64,000 bases of DNA, from the NCBI RefSeq assembly GCF_029946515.1, contig NZ_JARZHH010000022.1, positions 62,001-126,000 on the forward strand. Direction: 5' to 3'. Every line of letters starts with the position of its first letter. Position 1 is the stretch's first letter. The notes under the pieces were generated by a model. It searched no databases. It had not been told where the DNA came from and was given only the letters and a program-made list of their open reading frames with translations. This document shows positions 44,542 to 52,753 of this stretch, in pieces. The position numbers were made by a program, and so were the translations under genes. The DNA is from Polyangium sp. 6x1. Lineage in GTDB: Bacteria > Myxococcota_A > Polyangia > Polyangiales > Polyangiaceae.

Positions 44542-46827
44542 CTATTCGTTGTTGTCTTTCGGACCCTCGTTGTAGGAGCGCGGGCGGTGCTTCGGATCGA
44601 CGCCGCCGTGCTTCTCGCCATTGTCGAGGGTGTCGACCGCGAGGTACGCGAGCCACGTCCCGGGATTCTCCTCCGCGAGCGTGCGCAGGGCGTCCTCGTG
44701 CTCCTTCAACTTCTTCTCGTCGTAAAGGCACTGGAGCCCGAGCGCGAGGAGGCCGATCTCGTTCGGGCCCTTGGCGAAGCCAATCTCGTAATGGGGCCAG
44801 GCCTCGTCCGCGCGGTGCATGCGGCAAAGCGTGTCACCGGTGTACACGTGCGCCATCGCCCAGTCCGGCGCGAGCTCGAGCGCCTTCCGGCTCTCCGCGA
44901 GGCGCGTCTCCATGTCGCTGCGCGCGCCCTTCATGACCGAAAAATTGAGGTGCGCCTTCGCCGACATCGGCACCGCGTCCTTCGTCGCCTCCCAGAACGT
45001 GAGGTCCGAGCGGTAATCCATGGCGTGCGCGTAGGCCTTGACGCACTGGAACCCGAAGAATGCCATGAACACGGCCGGGACCACGAAGCGGAGCCGCGGG
45101 CGCTTCGAAAGGCGCTCGTGCGCCGCCGCGAAGGCGACCGCGAGTACGAGCGAGGTGCCGATGACCGGGAAATACCAGAATCGCTCGGCCCGCACGGTCG
45201 GCAGGACAACCGGGATGTTCGAGTGCGGGAAATAACTCACGACGAGCCAGACGAGGCCCACGGAGACGAGCGCGAGCCCCGCGCGGCCAAGCGGGCGCGG
45301 CGCCTCGGGCGCGTCGGGCGGGACCACGCCGCGCGTGCAATCGGCGAAGAGGCCGAGCGAAATCGCGAAGACGGGCACGGCCAGGATGGCCCAGGAGAAC
45401 CCGCGTAGCGTGATCGATATGCCGCGCGGACGGAGGACGAAGACCTCGACGGCGACGAGGGCGGGCGCAAGCGCGAACAGGAGGGCCGCGACGACGGCGA
45501 GCCGAGGGCGGCCCGGCGCAGGTTTTCCCGCGAGCCCGAGCCGAACGATCTCCTTGCGCGCCGCGCGTTCCCGGACGACGCCGACGATCCATCCCACAAT
45601 GCCCGCGAGGGGCGGGCCGATCAGGGCCACGGCGCCGAGCACGCTCTCGGCAAAGACGAGTCGTTCCGGCGCGGGCTCCTGCGGGAACGAATAATCACCG
45701 CTCAGCGTGCGCGGGAAAACGACCTGCACGAGGCCACGCCAGTAGACGCGGAGCGCGCCGGCGATGCGGTGCGGGAGATCGACCTCGGCGAGGGGGTTGT
45801 TCAGCGGATCGCGCGGGAGCGGTGCCTGGTGGAACCATAAAAGGAAAACACGCGCGGCCCGCGAGAGGGCCGAGGCGCCTTCGGGCAAGGGTTCGAGCAG
45901 CTCGGCGGGCGTCGGCGAGGGGAACCAGCGTCTGCGCAGCTCGACGTACAGGACGAACGCGAAGACGGAGGCGACGAGCGCGGCCAGGGTGCGGAGAACA
46001 CGCGCGGGGCGCTCGGGGTGGAAGTGCGGCGCGAAGACGAGCGCGGCGAAGGGGATGAGCGGGACGCAGACGACCGCGCTCTCCTTGCTGAAGAGGCCGA
46101 AGAGGAGCGCGAAAAAGACGCCCGCGGGCATGAGCCAGCCCGGGAGCGCGAGCGCGAGCACGGCGAGCAGGGCGCCCATGCCGCCGAAGACGTCGGCGAT
46201 GCCGACGATGCCGCTCACGGCCTCGGTGAGAATGGCGGCGGAGACGAAGATCGCGCCGGCGAGATACGCCGTGCCCCGCCTGCGCGTGATCTGGAAGGTC
46301 ACGAGCGAGAGGAGCGCGCCATTCACGGCATGGAAGAGGACGTTGTAGAAATGGTGGAAGAAGGGCTGCTTGGAGACGGCCCAGAGCGCGCGCCAGAGGA
46401 AATTGGGGACCGGGCGGTAGGAGCCGACGCTGCGATCGGGCGGCAAGCCCCAGAAATCGCGGAAGATGGCGTCGATGTAGCGCAGGCCGCCGGTGGCATT
46501 GACGTACGGATTCGCGAGGAGCGCTTCCTGCTCGTCGAAGATGTAGTTCGTCGTGGGCGCCCGTGTATAGAGCACCATGCAGAGCAGGATGAAAGGCGCG
46601 AGGACCCAGAAAAACCCGGGATCGTAGCCGAGGACGTATTCGCGGCACCACGCGTAGGCAGCGCGGAAATGGTTTGTCCTGGGCGCAGGCGCAGGCGCAG
46701 GTGCAGGCGCAGGCGCCGGCGCGGGCGCAGGCGTGGGCTCGGGCGCAGGCGGCAGCGCTTCGGACGCGGTCCGCCCGCTCTCGGGAATGCCTCCCTCGGG
46801 GGAGGTATGGGGATCGCCGGCGCTCAC
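44542..46827 (-). CDS. TMTC-like multi-pass membrane protein with TPR tail
   Basis: 761 residues. The N-terminus has a Pro-Ala repeat (residues 25-50), then about 12 membrane helices (residues 75-580), then a tetratricopeptide region (about 615-735; KALELAPDWAMAHVYTGDTL). An early acidic segment (NYIFDEQEALLANPYV) and the late loop PHSNIPVVLPTVRAERFWYFP resemble the catalytic and DUF1736-like parts of TMTC-type (GT-C fold) O-mannosyltransferases. It may transfer mannose or another sugar from a lipid carrier to exported proteins. GTG start one base after the SDR stop, so the two are co-transcribed. Enzyme class inferred from topology and motif only. Confidence 0.75.
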   Translation of the reverse strand: MSAGDPHTSPEGGIPESGRTASEALPPAPEPTPAPAPAPAPAPAPAPAPRTNHFRAAYAWCREYVLGYDPGFFWVLAPFILLCMVLYTRAPTTNYIFDEQEALLANPYVNATGGLRYIDAIFRDFWGLPPDRSVGSYRPVPNFLWRALWAVSKQPFFHHFYNVLFHAVNGALLSLVTFQITRRRGTAYLAGAIFVSAAILTEAVSGIVGIADVFGGMGALLAVLALALPGWLMPAGVFFALLFGLFSKESAVVCVPLIPFAALVFAPHFHPERPARVLRTLAALVASVFAFVLYVELRRRWFPSPTPAELLEPLPEGASALSRAARVFLLWFHQAPLPRDPLNNPLAEVDLPHRIAGALRVYWRGLVQVVFPRTLSGDYSFPQEPAPERLVFAESVLGAVALIGPPLAGIVGWIVGVVRERAARKEIVRLGLAGKPAPGRPRLAVVAALLFALAPALVAVEVFVLRPRGISITLRGFSWAILAVPVFAISLGLFADCTRGVVPPDAPEAPRPLGRAGLALVSVGLVWLVVSYFPHSNIPVVLPTVRAERFWYFPVIGTSLVLAVAFAAAHERLSKRPRLRFVVPAVFMAFFGFQCVKAYAHAMDYRSDLTFWEATKDAVPMSAKAHLNFSVMKGARSDMETRLAESRKALELAPDWAMAHVYTGDTLCRMHRADEAWPHYEIGFAKGPNEIGLLALGLQCLYDEKKLKEHEDALRTLAEENPGTWLAYLAVDTLDNGEKHGGVDPKHRPRSYNEGPKDNNE

Positions 46828-46828
46828 G

Positions 46829-47647
46829 CTAGGGGTCGGAGATGGGCCAGATGTCGCCCCAGAGCGAAGCGCCCCCGTCGATCGGGATCACCGCGCCCGT
46901 GATGAAATCGTTGCGCTCGCTCGCGAGGAACACGACCACGCGCGCGACCTCGTCCACGCCGCCGAGGCGCTTCAAGGGCGTCGCCTTGCGCGCGACGTCG
47001 AGCAGGCCGTCGCCATATTGCGCCGTGCCGCTCGAACGGATCGTGCCCGGCGCGACCGCATTGACCCGGATTCCATGCGTGGCCCACTCGATCGCGAGCG
47101 TGCGCGTGAGGTTCTCGACGCCCGCGCGCGCAGCGCCGGTGTGCGCCATGCCCGGGAAGCCCCGGACGACCATGGCCGTGACGTTGACGATGCGGCCGCG
47201 CTTCTGCGGGATCATCGCCACGTTCGCGACCTCGCGGGTCATGTAGAACGTGCCGTTCAGGTTGTTGCGGACGACGGCCTCGAAGCCCCTCGGCGAGATC
47301 TGCTCGGCGGGGCTCGGGAACTGGCCGCCCGCGTTGTTCACGAGGATGTCGACGCGGCCGAAGTGATCCTTCGCAGCGCGGACGAACGCCTCGATCTGCG
47401 CAGGCTCGCGGATGTCGCACGGCAGGCCGAGGAGGCGGCTCTCCGAGAGGCCCGCCTCGCGCAGGGTGCCGAGCGCGGCCGCGATCTTCTCGGGCTTGCG
47501 CCCGCAGATGGCGATGCTCCCGCCGAGCTTTCCGAGCTCCCGCGCCACGGAGAGCCCGATGCCGCTGCCACCGCCGGTGATGATGGCCACCTGCCCCTCG
47601 AAGAGGCCAGGCGCAAAGAAGGGTCGTGCGTCTTCGTTCTCGCTCAC
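46829..47647 (-). CDS. SDR, peroxisomal trans-2-enoyl-CoA reductase-like
   Basis: 272 residues with a Rossmann fold: TGGGSGIG cofactor loop, NNAGGQFPSP, NNLNGTFYMT. The usual YxxxK catalytic pair is replaced: the segment reads MAHTGAARAGVENLTRTLA where most SDRs have YxxAKAGV. The HxGAARAGV form is the one found in PECR-type enoyl-CoA reductases, which use NADPH to reduce 2-enoyl-CoA. It is therefore probably active on acyl-CoA rather than a dead SDR. It heads a two-gene unit with the TMTC-like protein and diverges from rnhA. Confidence 0.85.
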   Translation of the reverse strand: MSENEDARPFFAPGLFEGQVAIITGGGSGIGLSVARELGKLGGSIAICGRKPEKIAAALGTLREAGLSESRLLGLPCDIREPAQIEAFVRAAKDHFGRVDILVNNAGGQFPSPAEQISPRGFEAVVRNNLNGTFYMTREVANVAMIPQKRGRIVNVTAMVVRGFPGMAHTGAARAGVENLTRTLAIEWATHGIRVNAVAPGTIRSSGTAQYGDGLLDVARKATPLKRLGGVDEVARVVVFLASERNDFITGAVIPIDGGASLWGDIWPISDP

Positions 47648-47755
47648 GAAGGGGGCGTGTACAACGGGCAGCGCCGGCTGTCACGGGGGCGACGGCGTGA
47701 CGGAAGCGACGACGATTGCTTTCGCCAGGACGGGGGTCTGTGCCAAGGTGCGCGC

Positions 47756-48514
47756 GTGCCGTGGGTACGAGCGCTCCTGCGCGGGCAAAAGGTGTATGCG
47801 AAGGCCGACGAGGCGGGCCGCCTGGTCTCGGACGCCGGTCGTGTGGAGATCCGGTACAAGCCGAACGACGGGCGGAAGTACGGAGCCCGCGAGGACAACC
47901 TGAAGGTGGTTCCCGGCGAGGTGCTGCCGGACGACGCGTGTGGTGAGGCCGAGGCCGTCGAGAAAAAAGAGGGCGAGGCCAAGGTCGCGACGAAGTCCGC
48001 GGGCGCGAGCCGGGCCAAGGCCACGACGTCCGAGGAGCGCAAGGCCGCCGCGAAGGCCGCCCATGACGCAGCGCCGCCTCCCGCGGAAGGGCACGTCGTC
48101 GCGTACGCGGACGGCGCTTGCACGGGCAATCCGGGGCCGGCGGGGCTCGGGGTGCTCGTGGAAGACGGGGATCGGCGGATCGAGATCAGCGAGTACCTCG
48201 GGCAAGGTACCAACAACATCGCGGAGCTCACGGCGATCCTGCGTGCCGTGGAGGCGGTCGAAGGGACGGGCAAGTCCCTGCTCGTCCGCACGGACAGCCA
48301 GTACGCGATCGGCGTGCTCCAGAAGGGCTGGAAGGCGAAGGCCAACACGGAGCTCGTCGCCGCCGTGAAGGACGCGTTGAAGAAGAGCAAGGCGCGGCTC
48401 GAGTACGTCCCTGGACATTCGGGCGTCCGCGGCAACGAACGTGCGGATGCGCTGGCGCGGGAAGCCGTGCGATCGCGGCGCACGAGCAAGCAAGCGAGCG
48501 CGAAGAGCGAGTAG
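47756..48514 (+). CDS. rnhA: Ribonuclease HI with N-terminal extension
   Basis: 252 residues. The C-terminal RNase H domain (about 113-245) has the four catalytic acids in YADGACTGNPG, NNIAELTAIL, VRTDSQYAIG and GNERADALA, plus the histidine of VPGHSG. It cleaves RNA in RNA-DNA hybrids. About 110 residues precede it: a small beta-type unit (VYAKADEAGRLVSDAGRV) and a charged Lys/Ala linker. Typical RNase HI is about 155 residues, so the extension is unusual and may bind nucleic acid or a partner. GTG start with AAGG about 8 bases before it. Confidence 0.9.
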   Translation: MPWVRALLRGQKVYAKADEAGRLVSDAGRVEIRYKPNDGRKYGAREDNLKVVPGEVLPDDACGEAEAVEKKEGEAKVATKSAGASRAKATTSEERKAAAKAAHDAAPPPAEGHVVAYADGACTGNPGPAGLGVLVEDGDRRIEISEYLGQGTNNIAELTAILRAVEAVEGTGKSLLVRTDSQYAIGVLQKGWKAKANTELVAAVKDALKKSKARLEYVPGHSGVRGNERADALAREAVRSRRTSKQASAKSE

Positions 48515-48524
48515 AGTACAGGCC

Positions 48525-50081
48525 ATGATGGAGGCGGCGAAGCAGAGGCCCGTCGTGTTGTGCTTGCTCGACGGGCTCGGGGAGCGCGACGCGCGGGAAG
48601 GAAACGCGGTCCGGCTGGCGAAGGCCGAGGCGCTCGCGCGGCTCGGCGAGCAGTTCGGAAAGACGCACCTCCGGGCGAGCGGCGAGGCCGTGGGGCTCGG
48701 CGCGGGCAAGACCGGCGCAGGCGCGCTCGGGTACGAGGCGATCGGGACGGGCCGGACGCCGCGCCCTGCCCGCGCGCGGATCGACGAGGCGATCGCCGCG
48801 AAGAAGCTCTGGGCGAACAAGGTCATCGAGCGGGCGATGTGGATCGCCAACGATCGGAACTGCCGCATGCACCTCTTCGCGCCGATCTCGGCGGACGGCG
48901 CACACGGGACGCTCGATCACCTGCGCACGATGGTGCGTGTGTGCGACGCGCACAACGTGAAGGTCGTGGTGCACGCGTTCCTCGAGGAGAAGGCCGCGGC
49001 GCCGCGGAGCGCGTGGAAGCTGCTCGAGCCGCTCGCCTTCGAGCTCGAAGACAAAGGCGTGATCGGGACGATCGCGGGGCAGTCGTACGCGATGGATCGA
49101 AGCGGCCGCTGGGACCGCGTGCAGAAGGCCTACGAGGCGATCGTGCGCGGCGAGGCGAAGACGAAGGAGACGCCGTACGAGGCGCTGCAGGCCGCCTATC
49201 AGGCGAAGCTCACGGACGGGAACGTCGAGCCGACGCGGATCGGCGAGTACGAGGGGATGGTCGGTTCGTTCATGGCCGACTTCGCCTCGGGGCAGAGCGC
49301 GGGCTGGGCGTGGTTCGGCGAGGAAGCAGGGCTCGTCCTTTCGCACCGCGCGGATCGCATGGAGCAGCTCGCGGCGATGATGGTTCGTCGCAACGTACCG
49401 CCGGACGTCGAGGCGTTTTTGACGGATCGGAAGAAGCCCGTGTACGCGTTCGACGAGTTCGGTTTGCTCTCGCTCGTGGGGCTCGATCCGGCGCTCGAGG
49501 TGTGGAGCGCGTTCCCGGACGAACCCCCGGAGGGCACGCTCGGCGACGCGATCGCGGCGGCCGGTTTGACGCAGCTTCGCATCGCGGAGGCGGACCGGGC
49601 GAGGCACGTGGCGCAAGGGTTCGACGGCGGTCGCAGGACGCGCAAGGCCGGCGAGGAGATCCGCGTCGTCGACGCGGCGAACATCGCGGAGACCGCGGCG
49701 CGCGCGATCCGCGAGGGGAGCCACGACGTGGTGATCGTGAGCCTCGCGGCGACGGATCACGCGGCGCACCGCGGCGACCTCGCGGCCGCGATCGAGGCCG
49801 TCGAGGCGGTGGACGCGGCGGTCGCGCAGATCGCGGCGGCGACGGAGGAGAAGGGCGGCGCGCTCTTCGTGGTGGGAACGCACGGCGGCTGCGAGGAGAT
49901 GCTCGACGCAGAGGGCAAGCCGCGCGGCGGTCACACGACGAACCCGGTGCCGTTCGTCTCGACGCACCCACGCGGAAAACTCGCGGAGGGCGGGAGCCTC
50001 GCGGACGTGGCGAAGGTGGTGCTCGATGTGCTCGGGATCGAGGCGCCGAGCGGGATGACGGGGGAGCGCTCCCTGCGTTAG
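48525..50081 (+). CDS. Phosphoglycerate mutase (iPGM) homologue lacking catalytic residues
   Basis: 518 residues, full iPGM length. Many iPGM landmarks align: VVLCLLDGLGERD, ASGEAVGL, YAMDRSGRWDRVQKAYEA, HRADRMEQL, QLRIAEADRARHV and GGHTTNPVP. But the catalytic GNSEVGH is GAGALGY, so the nucleophile serine is gone; the substrate-site RD pair is EK in LEEKAAAP; and the metal motif ADHGN is GTHGG. Glycolytic activity is therefore unlikely. It lies 6 bases upstream of a Ser/Thr kinase gene and 10 bases after rnhA, suggesting one transcription unit and perhaps a regulatory or binding role. A true gpmI is expected elsewhere in the genome. Confidence 0.85.
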   Translation: MMEAAKQRPVVLCLLDGLGERDAREGNAVRLAKAEALARLGEQFGKTHLRASGEAVGLGAGKTGAGALGYEAIGTGRTPRPARARIDEAIAAKKLWANKVIERAMWIANDRNCRMHLFAPISADGAHGTLDHLRTMVRVCDAHNVKVVVHAFLEEKAAAPRSAWKLLEPLAFELEDKGVIGTIAGQSYAMDRSGRWDRVQKAYEAIVRGEAKTKETPYEALQAAYQAKLTDGNVEPTRIGEYEGMVGSFMADFASGQSAGWAWFGEEAGLVLSHRADRMEQLAAMMVRRNVPPDVEAFLTDRKKPVYAFDEFGLLSLVGLDPALEVWSAFPDEPPEGTLGDAIAAAGLTQLRIAEADRARHVAQGFDGGRRTRKAGEEIRVVDAANIAETAARAIREGSHDVVIVSLAATDHAAHRGDLAAAIEAVEAVDAAVAQIAAATEEKGGALFVVGTHGGCEEMLDAEGKPRGGHTTNPVPFVSTHPRGKLAEGGSLADVAKVVLDVLGIEAPSGMTGERSLR

Positions 50082-50087
50082 GGGCTG

Positions 50088-51431
50088 GTGTTGCAGGCAC
50101 AGATAGGGCCGTACCGGGTCCGGGAGAAGCTATCCGAAGGGGCGATCGCCACGCTCTACCGGGCCGAGCACGAGCGGCTCGGGCGCGTGGCGATCGTCAA
50201 GGCGCTGAAGGGGACGCTCGCGGAGGGGTCGCCGCTCGGCTCGGCGCTCGGGCGCGAGGCGCGGATCCTGGCGAAGATGGGGCACCCGTCGGTCGTGCGG
50301 TGCCTCGACGTGTCGCCGGGGTCGGGCGCGACGTGGGTGGCGCTCGAAGACGTGCCGGGGCCGCGGCTCGCGGCGGTGCTCGCGCGGACGAAGAAGCTGC
50401 CGCACGAGGTGGCGACGGCGATCGCGCTCGGCGTCGCGTCGGGGCTCGGGCACGCGCACGCGCGCGGGATCGTGCACCGGGACGTGCGGCCCGAGGGCAT
50501 CGTGCTCGCGCCGGACGGGCGGAGCGTGCTCGTGGATTTCGGTGCGGCGATGGACGCGTCGGCGCCCGCCGCGCCGTCGCCGTTCGACGGGAGCGAGCGG
50601 CTCTCCGGGCCGGAGTACGCGGCGCCGGAGCAGATCGTGGGGGAGCCGGCGAGCCCGCGATCGGACGTGTTTTCCCTGGGGGTCGTGCTCTACGAGATGC
50701 TCGCCGGGGCGCGGCCGTGGGACGAGGGCGCGGAGGGGCGCGACGAGCTCGCGCGGCGGGTGCGCAGCCAGGAGCCGAAGACGCTCGAGCGGCACGGGCT
50801 CGTGCTGCCGCGAGGGCTCTCGCGGATCGTGATGCGGTGCCTCGCCAAGCGGCCGGAGGATCGGTACGAGGACGGCGACGCGCTGGCCGAGGCGCTGGCC
50901 GAGGCGCTCGACGAGGCGACGCGGGATGCGTCGCGGAAGCTCGTGACGCGGGCGCTCGCGCTGTCGTTTCTGGGCGAGGAGATCGGCGAGGAGAAGGGGC
51001 GGAGGCAGCCGAAGAAGGGGCCGCCGCCCTTGCCGCTCGGGCCGCTCGCGCAGCGGCTCGCCGTGCTGTTCGGGCTCGTCGTGGTGGGCGCGGTGGTCGT
51101 GGAGGGGTTCGTCCGCGAGGAGGACGTGCCGGCCGAGCAGGCGAGCGAGGCGGACACGCCTGCGCGGGGGTACGTAAAAGTACTCGCGCGGCCGTGGGCC
51201 GAGGTGCTCGTCGACGGGCGTTACGTGGACGTGACGCCGATCGGGCGTCCGATCCCGGTCGTGCCGGGCCGGCATTACGTGACGTTCAAGCACCCGAACG
51301 CGCCGGACGAGAAGCGGGAGATCCGGGTTGGTTCCGGACAAACTGTTTTGCTGGACGTGACGATGCGGATCGAGCGGCGCGCCGCGCCCGCGGGGGCGGA
51401 CGCGGGGACGGACGCGGCGGATTCACCCTGA
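50088..51431 (+). CDS. Ser/Thr protein kinase with PEGA domain
   Basis: 447 residues. Cytoplasmic kinase domain (about 8-275): ATP-site lysine in VAIVKALK, HRDVRPEG where the usual catalytic-loop Asn is Gly, an intact DFG (LVDFGAAMD) and APEQ. A membrane helix (about 325-345; LAVLFGLVVVGAVVVEGF) is followed by a periplasmic PEGA domain (about 363-430; VLVDGRYVDVTPIGRPIPV). PEGA domains bind surface or wall structures, so it may sense the envelope. GTG start 6 bases after the phosphoglycerate-mutase homologue. Activity uncertain because of the Asn-to-Gly change. The 3' end overlaps the YkgJ-type gene by 9 bases. Confidence 0.87.
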   Translation: MLQAQIGPYRVREKLSEGAIATLYRAEHERLGRVAIVKALKGTLAEGSPLGSALGREARILAKMGHPSVVRCLDVSPGSGATWVALEDVPGPRLAAVLARTKKLPHEVATAIALGVASGLGHAHARGIVHRDVRPEGIVLAPDGRSVLVDFGAAMDASAPAAPSPFDGSERLSGPEYAAPEQIVGEPASPRSDVFSLGVVLYEMLAGARPWDEGAEGRDELARRVRSQEPKTLERHGLVLPRGLSRIVMRCLAKRPEDRYEDGDALAEALAEALDEATRDASRKLVTRALALSFLGEEIGEEKGRRQPKKGPPPLPLGPLAQRLAVLFGLVVVGAVVVEGFVREEDVPAEQASEADTPARGYVKVLARPWAEVLVDGRYVDVTPIGRPIPVVPGRHYVTFKHPNAPDEKREIRVGSGQTVLLDVTMRIERRAAPAGADAGTDAADSP

Positions 51432-51788
51432 GCGGTTTTTCCGGACGAGCGCTTCGAGCGCGAGCGGCGGGCGGTCCTGCTTCGTGCTGAGCTCGCCGAG
51501 GCAGGCGGAGGTGCCGCGGTCGAGGGAGCGGCAGGCGTCCGGGCGCATGGGATAGATGGAGCAGACGAAGCGGCGCGTCTCCGGGTCGGGGATGAGCGCG
51601 GCGCAATGGCCGTCCTCGATGCGCATGTAGCAGCGATTGCCGATGAACTCGGTGCGCGCGCGGGCGTCGTCATCCATGCGGTCGTAATCGACGCCGAAGA
51701 CGCGGATGTACTCGGGCAGCTCGGAGAAGCAGCAGGTGCCGCAGAGCAGGCAATCGGAGGGGACGGCGGGGAGCGGGCGGGATGGCAT
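51423..51788 (-). CDS. YkgJ-family cysteine-cluster protein
   Basis: 121 residues. Cysteines occur as CLLCGTCCF near the start, then GNRCYM, GHCAAL, RFVCSIYPMRPDACRSL and SACLGE. This is the zinc- or iron-chelating cysteine-cluster pattern of the YkgJ family. Soluble and cytoplasmic. The start MPSRPLPAVPSD lies 11 bases after the stop of a cysteine-rich lipoprotein gene on the same strand, so it is the last gene of that row, though without a clear ribosome binding site. It overlaps the kinase gene tail by 9 bases. Role unknown; members often lie near surface or maturation genes. Confidence 0.8.
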   Translation of the reverse strand: MPSRPLPAVPSDCLLCGTCCFSELPEYIRVFGVDYDRMDDDARARTEFIGNRCYMRIEDGHCAALIPDPETRRFVCSIYPMRPDACRSLDRGTSACLGELSTKQDRPPLALEALVRKNRSG

Positions 51789-51799
51789 GGGGAAAGGAG

Positions 51800-52663
51800 T
51801 CACTGTTCGCACGTGCCGGATTTGCAGGAGAGGCCGGCCTGGCAGTCTCCGGGGACGAGGCAGCCGACGCCCTCCGTGCACGTCTTGGGGTTTGGCATGT
51901 CCTTGGCGCAAACGCCACCGCAGTCGGTGCCGGTCTCATCGCCGTCGCGGACCGTATCGCTGCAGGACGGCGCCTGGCATACACCGCCAAAACATACACC
52001 GTCCCCTTCGCAATCGGCGCGCTTCGTGCAGCCCTTACCGGCCCCACAAGGGACGCAGGGACCGCCACAATCCATGTCCGTCTCGCCGTTGGCGGTGTCC
52101 GTAGCTCCATTCGAGCAATACGTGGGGACGCACTTCCCGATGTCCGTCGCGCACTTCATGCCGTTGCACTGGATGTCTTCCGTGCACTCGATGCACTTGA
52201 AGGCGCTGCACAGGCCGCCGGTCTTCCCCCACTTCGTCGTACACGATTCGGTGGTGGGCTGCGGGTTCTCCCACGCGCTGCATCCATCCATGTAGCACGG
52301 GTTCCCCCAGTCGTAGACGTCGCTCGGGGCATCGGCCAGCGTGAGGGCGCCCGACGCGTCGCACTCCCGCTGCTTGCAATCACCGTACACCTGCGCGCCG
52401 ATGGCAGTGCCTGGCATGTTCACGGTCGCATATACGCACATTCCCTGGCTGTTGCACGAGCCGCCCACCCGGCATTCGCTGTCCGGGCACTCGGCGTTCG
52501 TCGTACACTCCGCCGTGCCGCCGGCGCCTCCCGCGCCGCCCATGCCCCCCACCCCACCCGCGCCGCCCGTCCCGCCGGCACCGGGCGCCACAAGGTCCGG
52601 CGCGCACGCCGCCGCGACGAAAGAAATCGAAAGCCCAAGAAACCCAAAGACATGCCGATGCAT
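51800..52663 (-). CDS. Cysteine-rich lipoprotein A of a four-gene array
   Basis: 287 residues. Signal peptide with lipobox AAAC, then a Gly-rich linker (GGTGGAGGVGGMGGAGG), then a cysteine-rich part. The centre has the array signature QVYGDCKQRECD followed by DVYDWGNPC and a KCIECTED unit. The end has CSNG..ETDMDCGGPCVPC and DGDETGTDCGG repeats, each with a DCGGxCxxC core and a trailing DCxxxxxC unit. Predicted disulfide-rich, surface-exposed lipoprotein. GGAGG sits 5 bases before ATG 52663. The middle 430 bases are nearly identical to lipoprotein D (55080-55976). Confidence 0.8.
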   Translation of the reverse strand: MHRHVFGFLGLSISFVAAACAPDLVAPGAGGTGGAGGVGGMGGAGGAGGTAECTTNAECPDSECRVGGSCNSQGMCVYATVNMPGTAIGAQVYGDCKQRECDASGALTLADAPSDVYDWGNPCYMDGCSAWENPQPTTESCTTKWGKTGGLCSAFKCIECTEDIQCNGMKCATDIGKCVPTYCSNGATDTANGETDMDCGGPCVPCGAGKGCTKRADCEGDGVCFGGVCQAPSCSDTVRDGDETGTDCGGVCAKDMPNPKTCTEGVGCLVPGDCQAGLSCKSGTCEQ

Positions 52664-52714
52664 CACCGCCTCCGGGCGGGATCCTAGGCGATGTCTTTCG
52701 AGGTCGGAAGAAAA

Positions 52715-52747
52715 ACGCCGGCGCGTGACGAAATCACGCGCCGGCGT
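52715..52747 (-). terminator. Intrinsic terminator after lipoprotein B
   Basis: ACGCCGGCGCGTGA (52715-52728) and TCACGCGCCGGCGT (52734-52747) form a perfect 14-bp stem with a 5-base loop. On the minus strand it is followed by TTTTT, so it ends transcription of the lipoprotein B gene whose stop lies at 52754. Confidence 0.9.
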
Positions 52748-52753
52748 AGGGGA

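Noticed and set aside
46829-47647. SDR as a catalytically dead enzyme because it lacks YxxxK
   Set aside because: The HxGAARAGV segment is characteristic of PECR-type enoyl-CoA reductases, so the change is a family feature.
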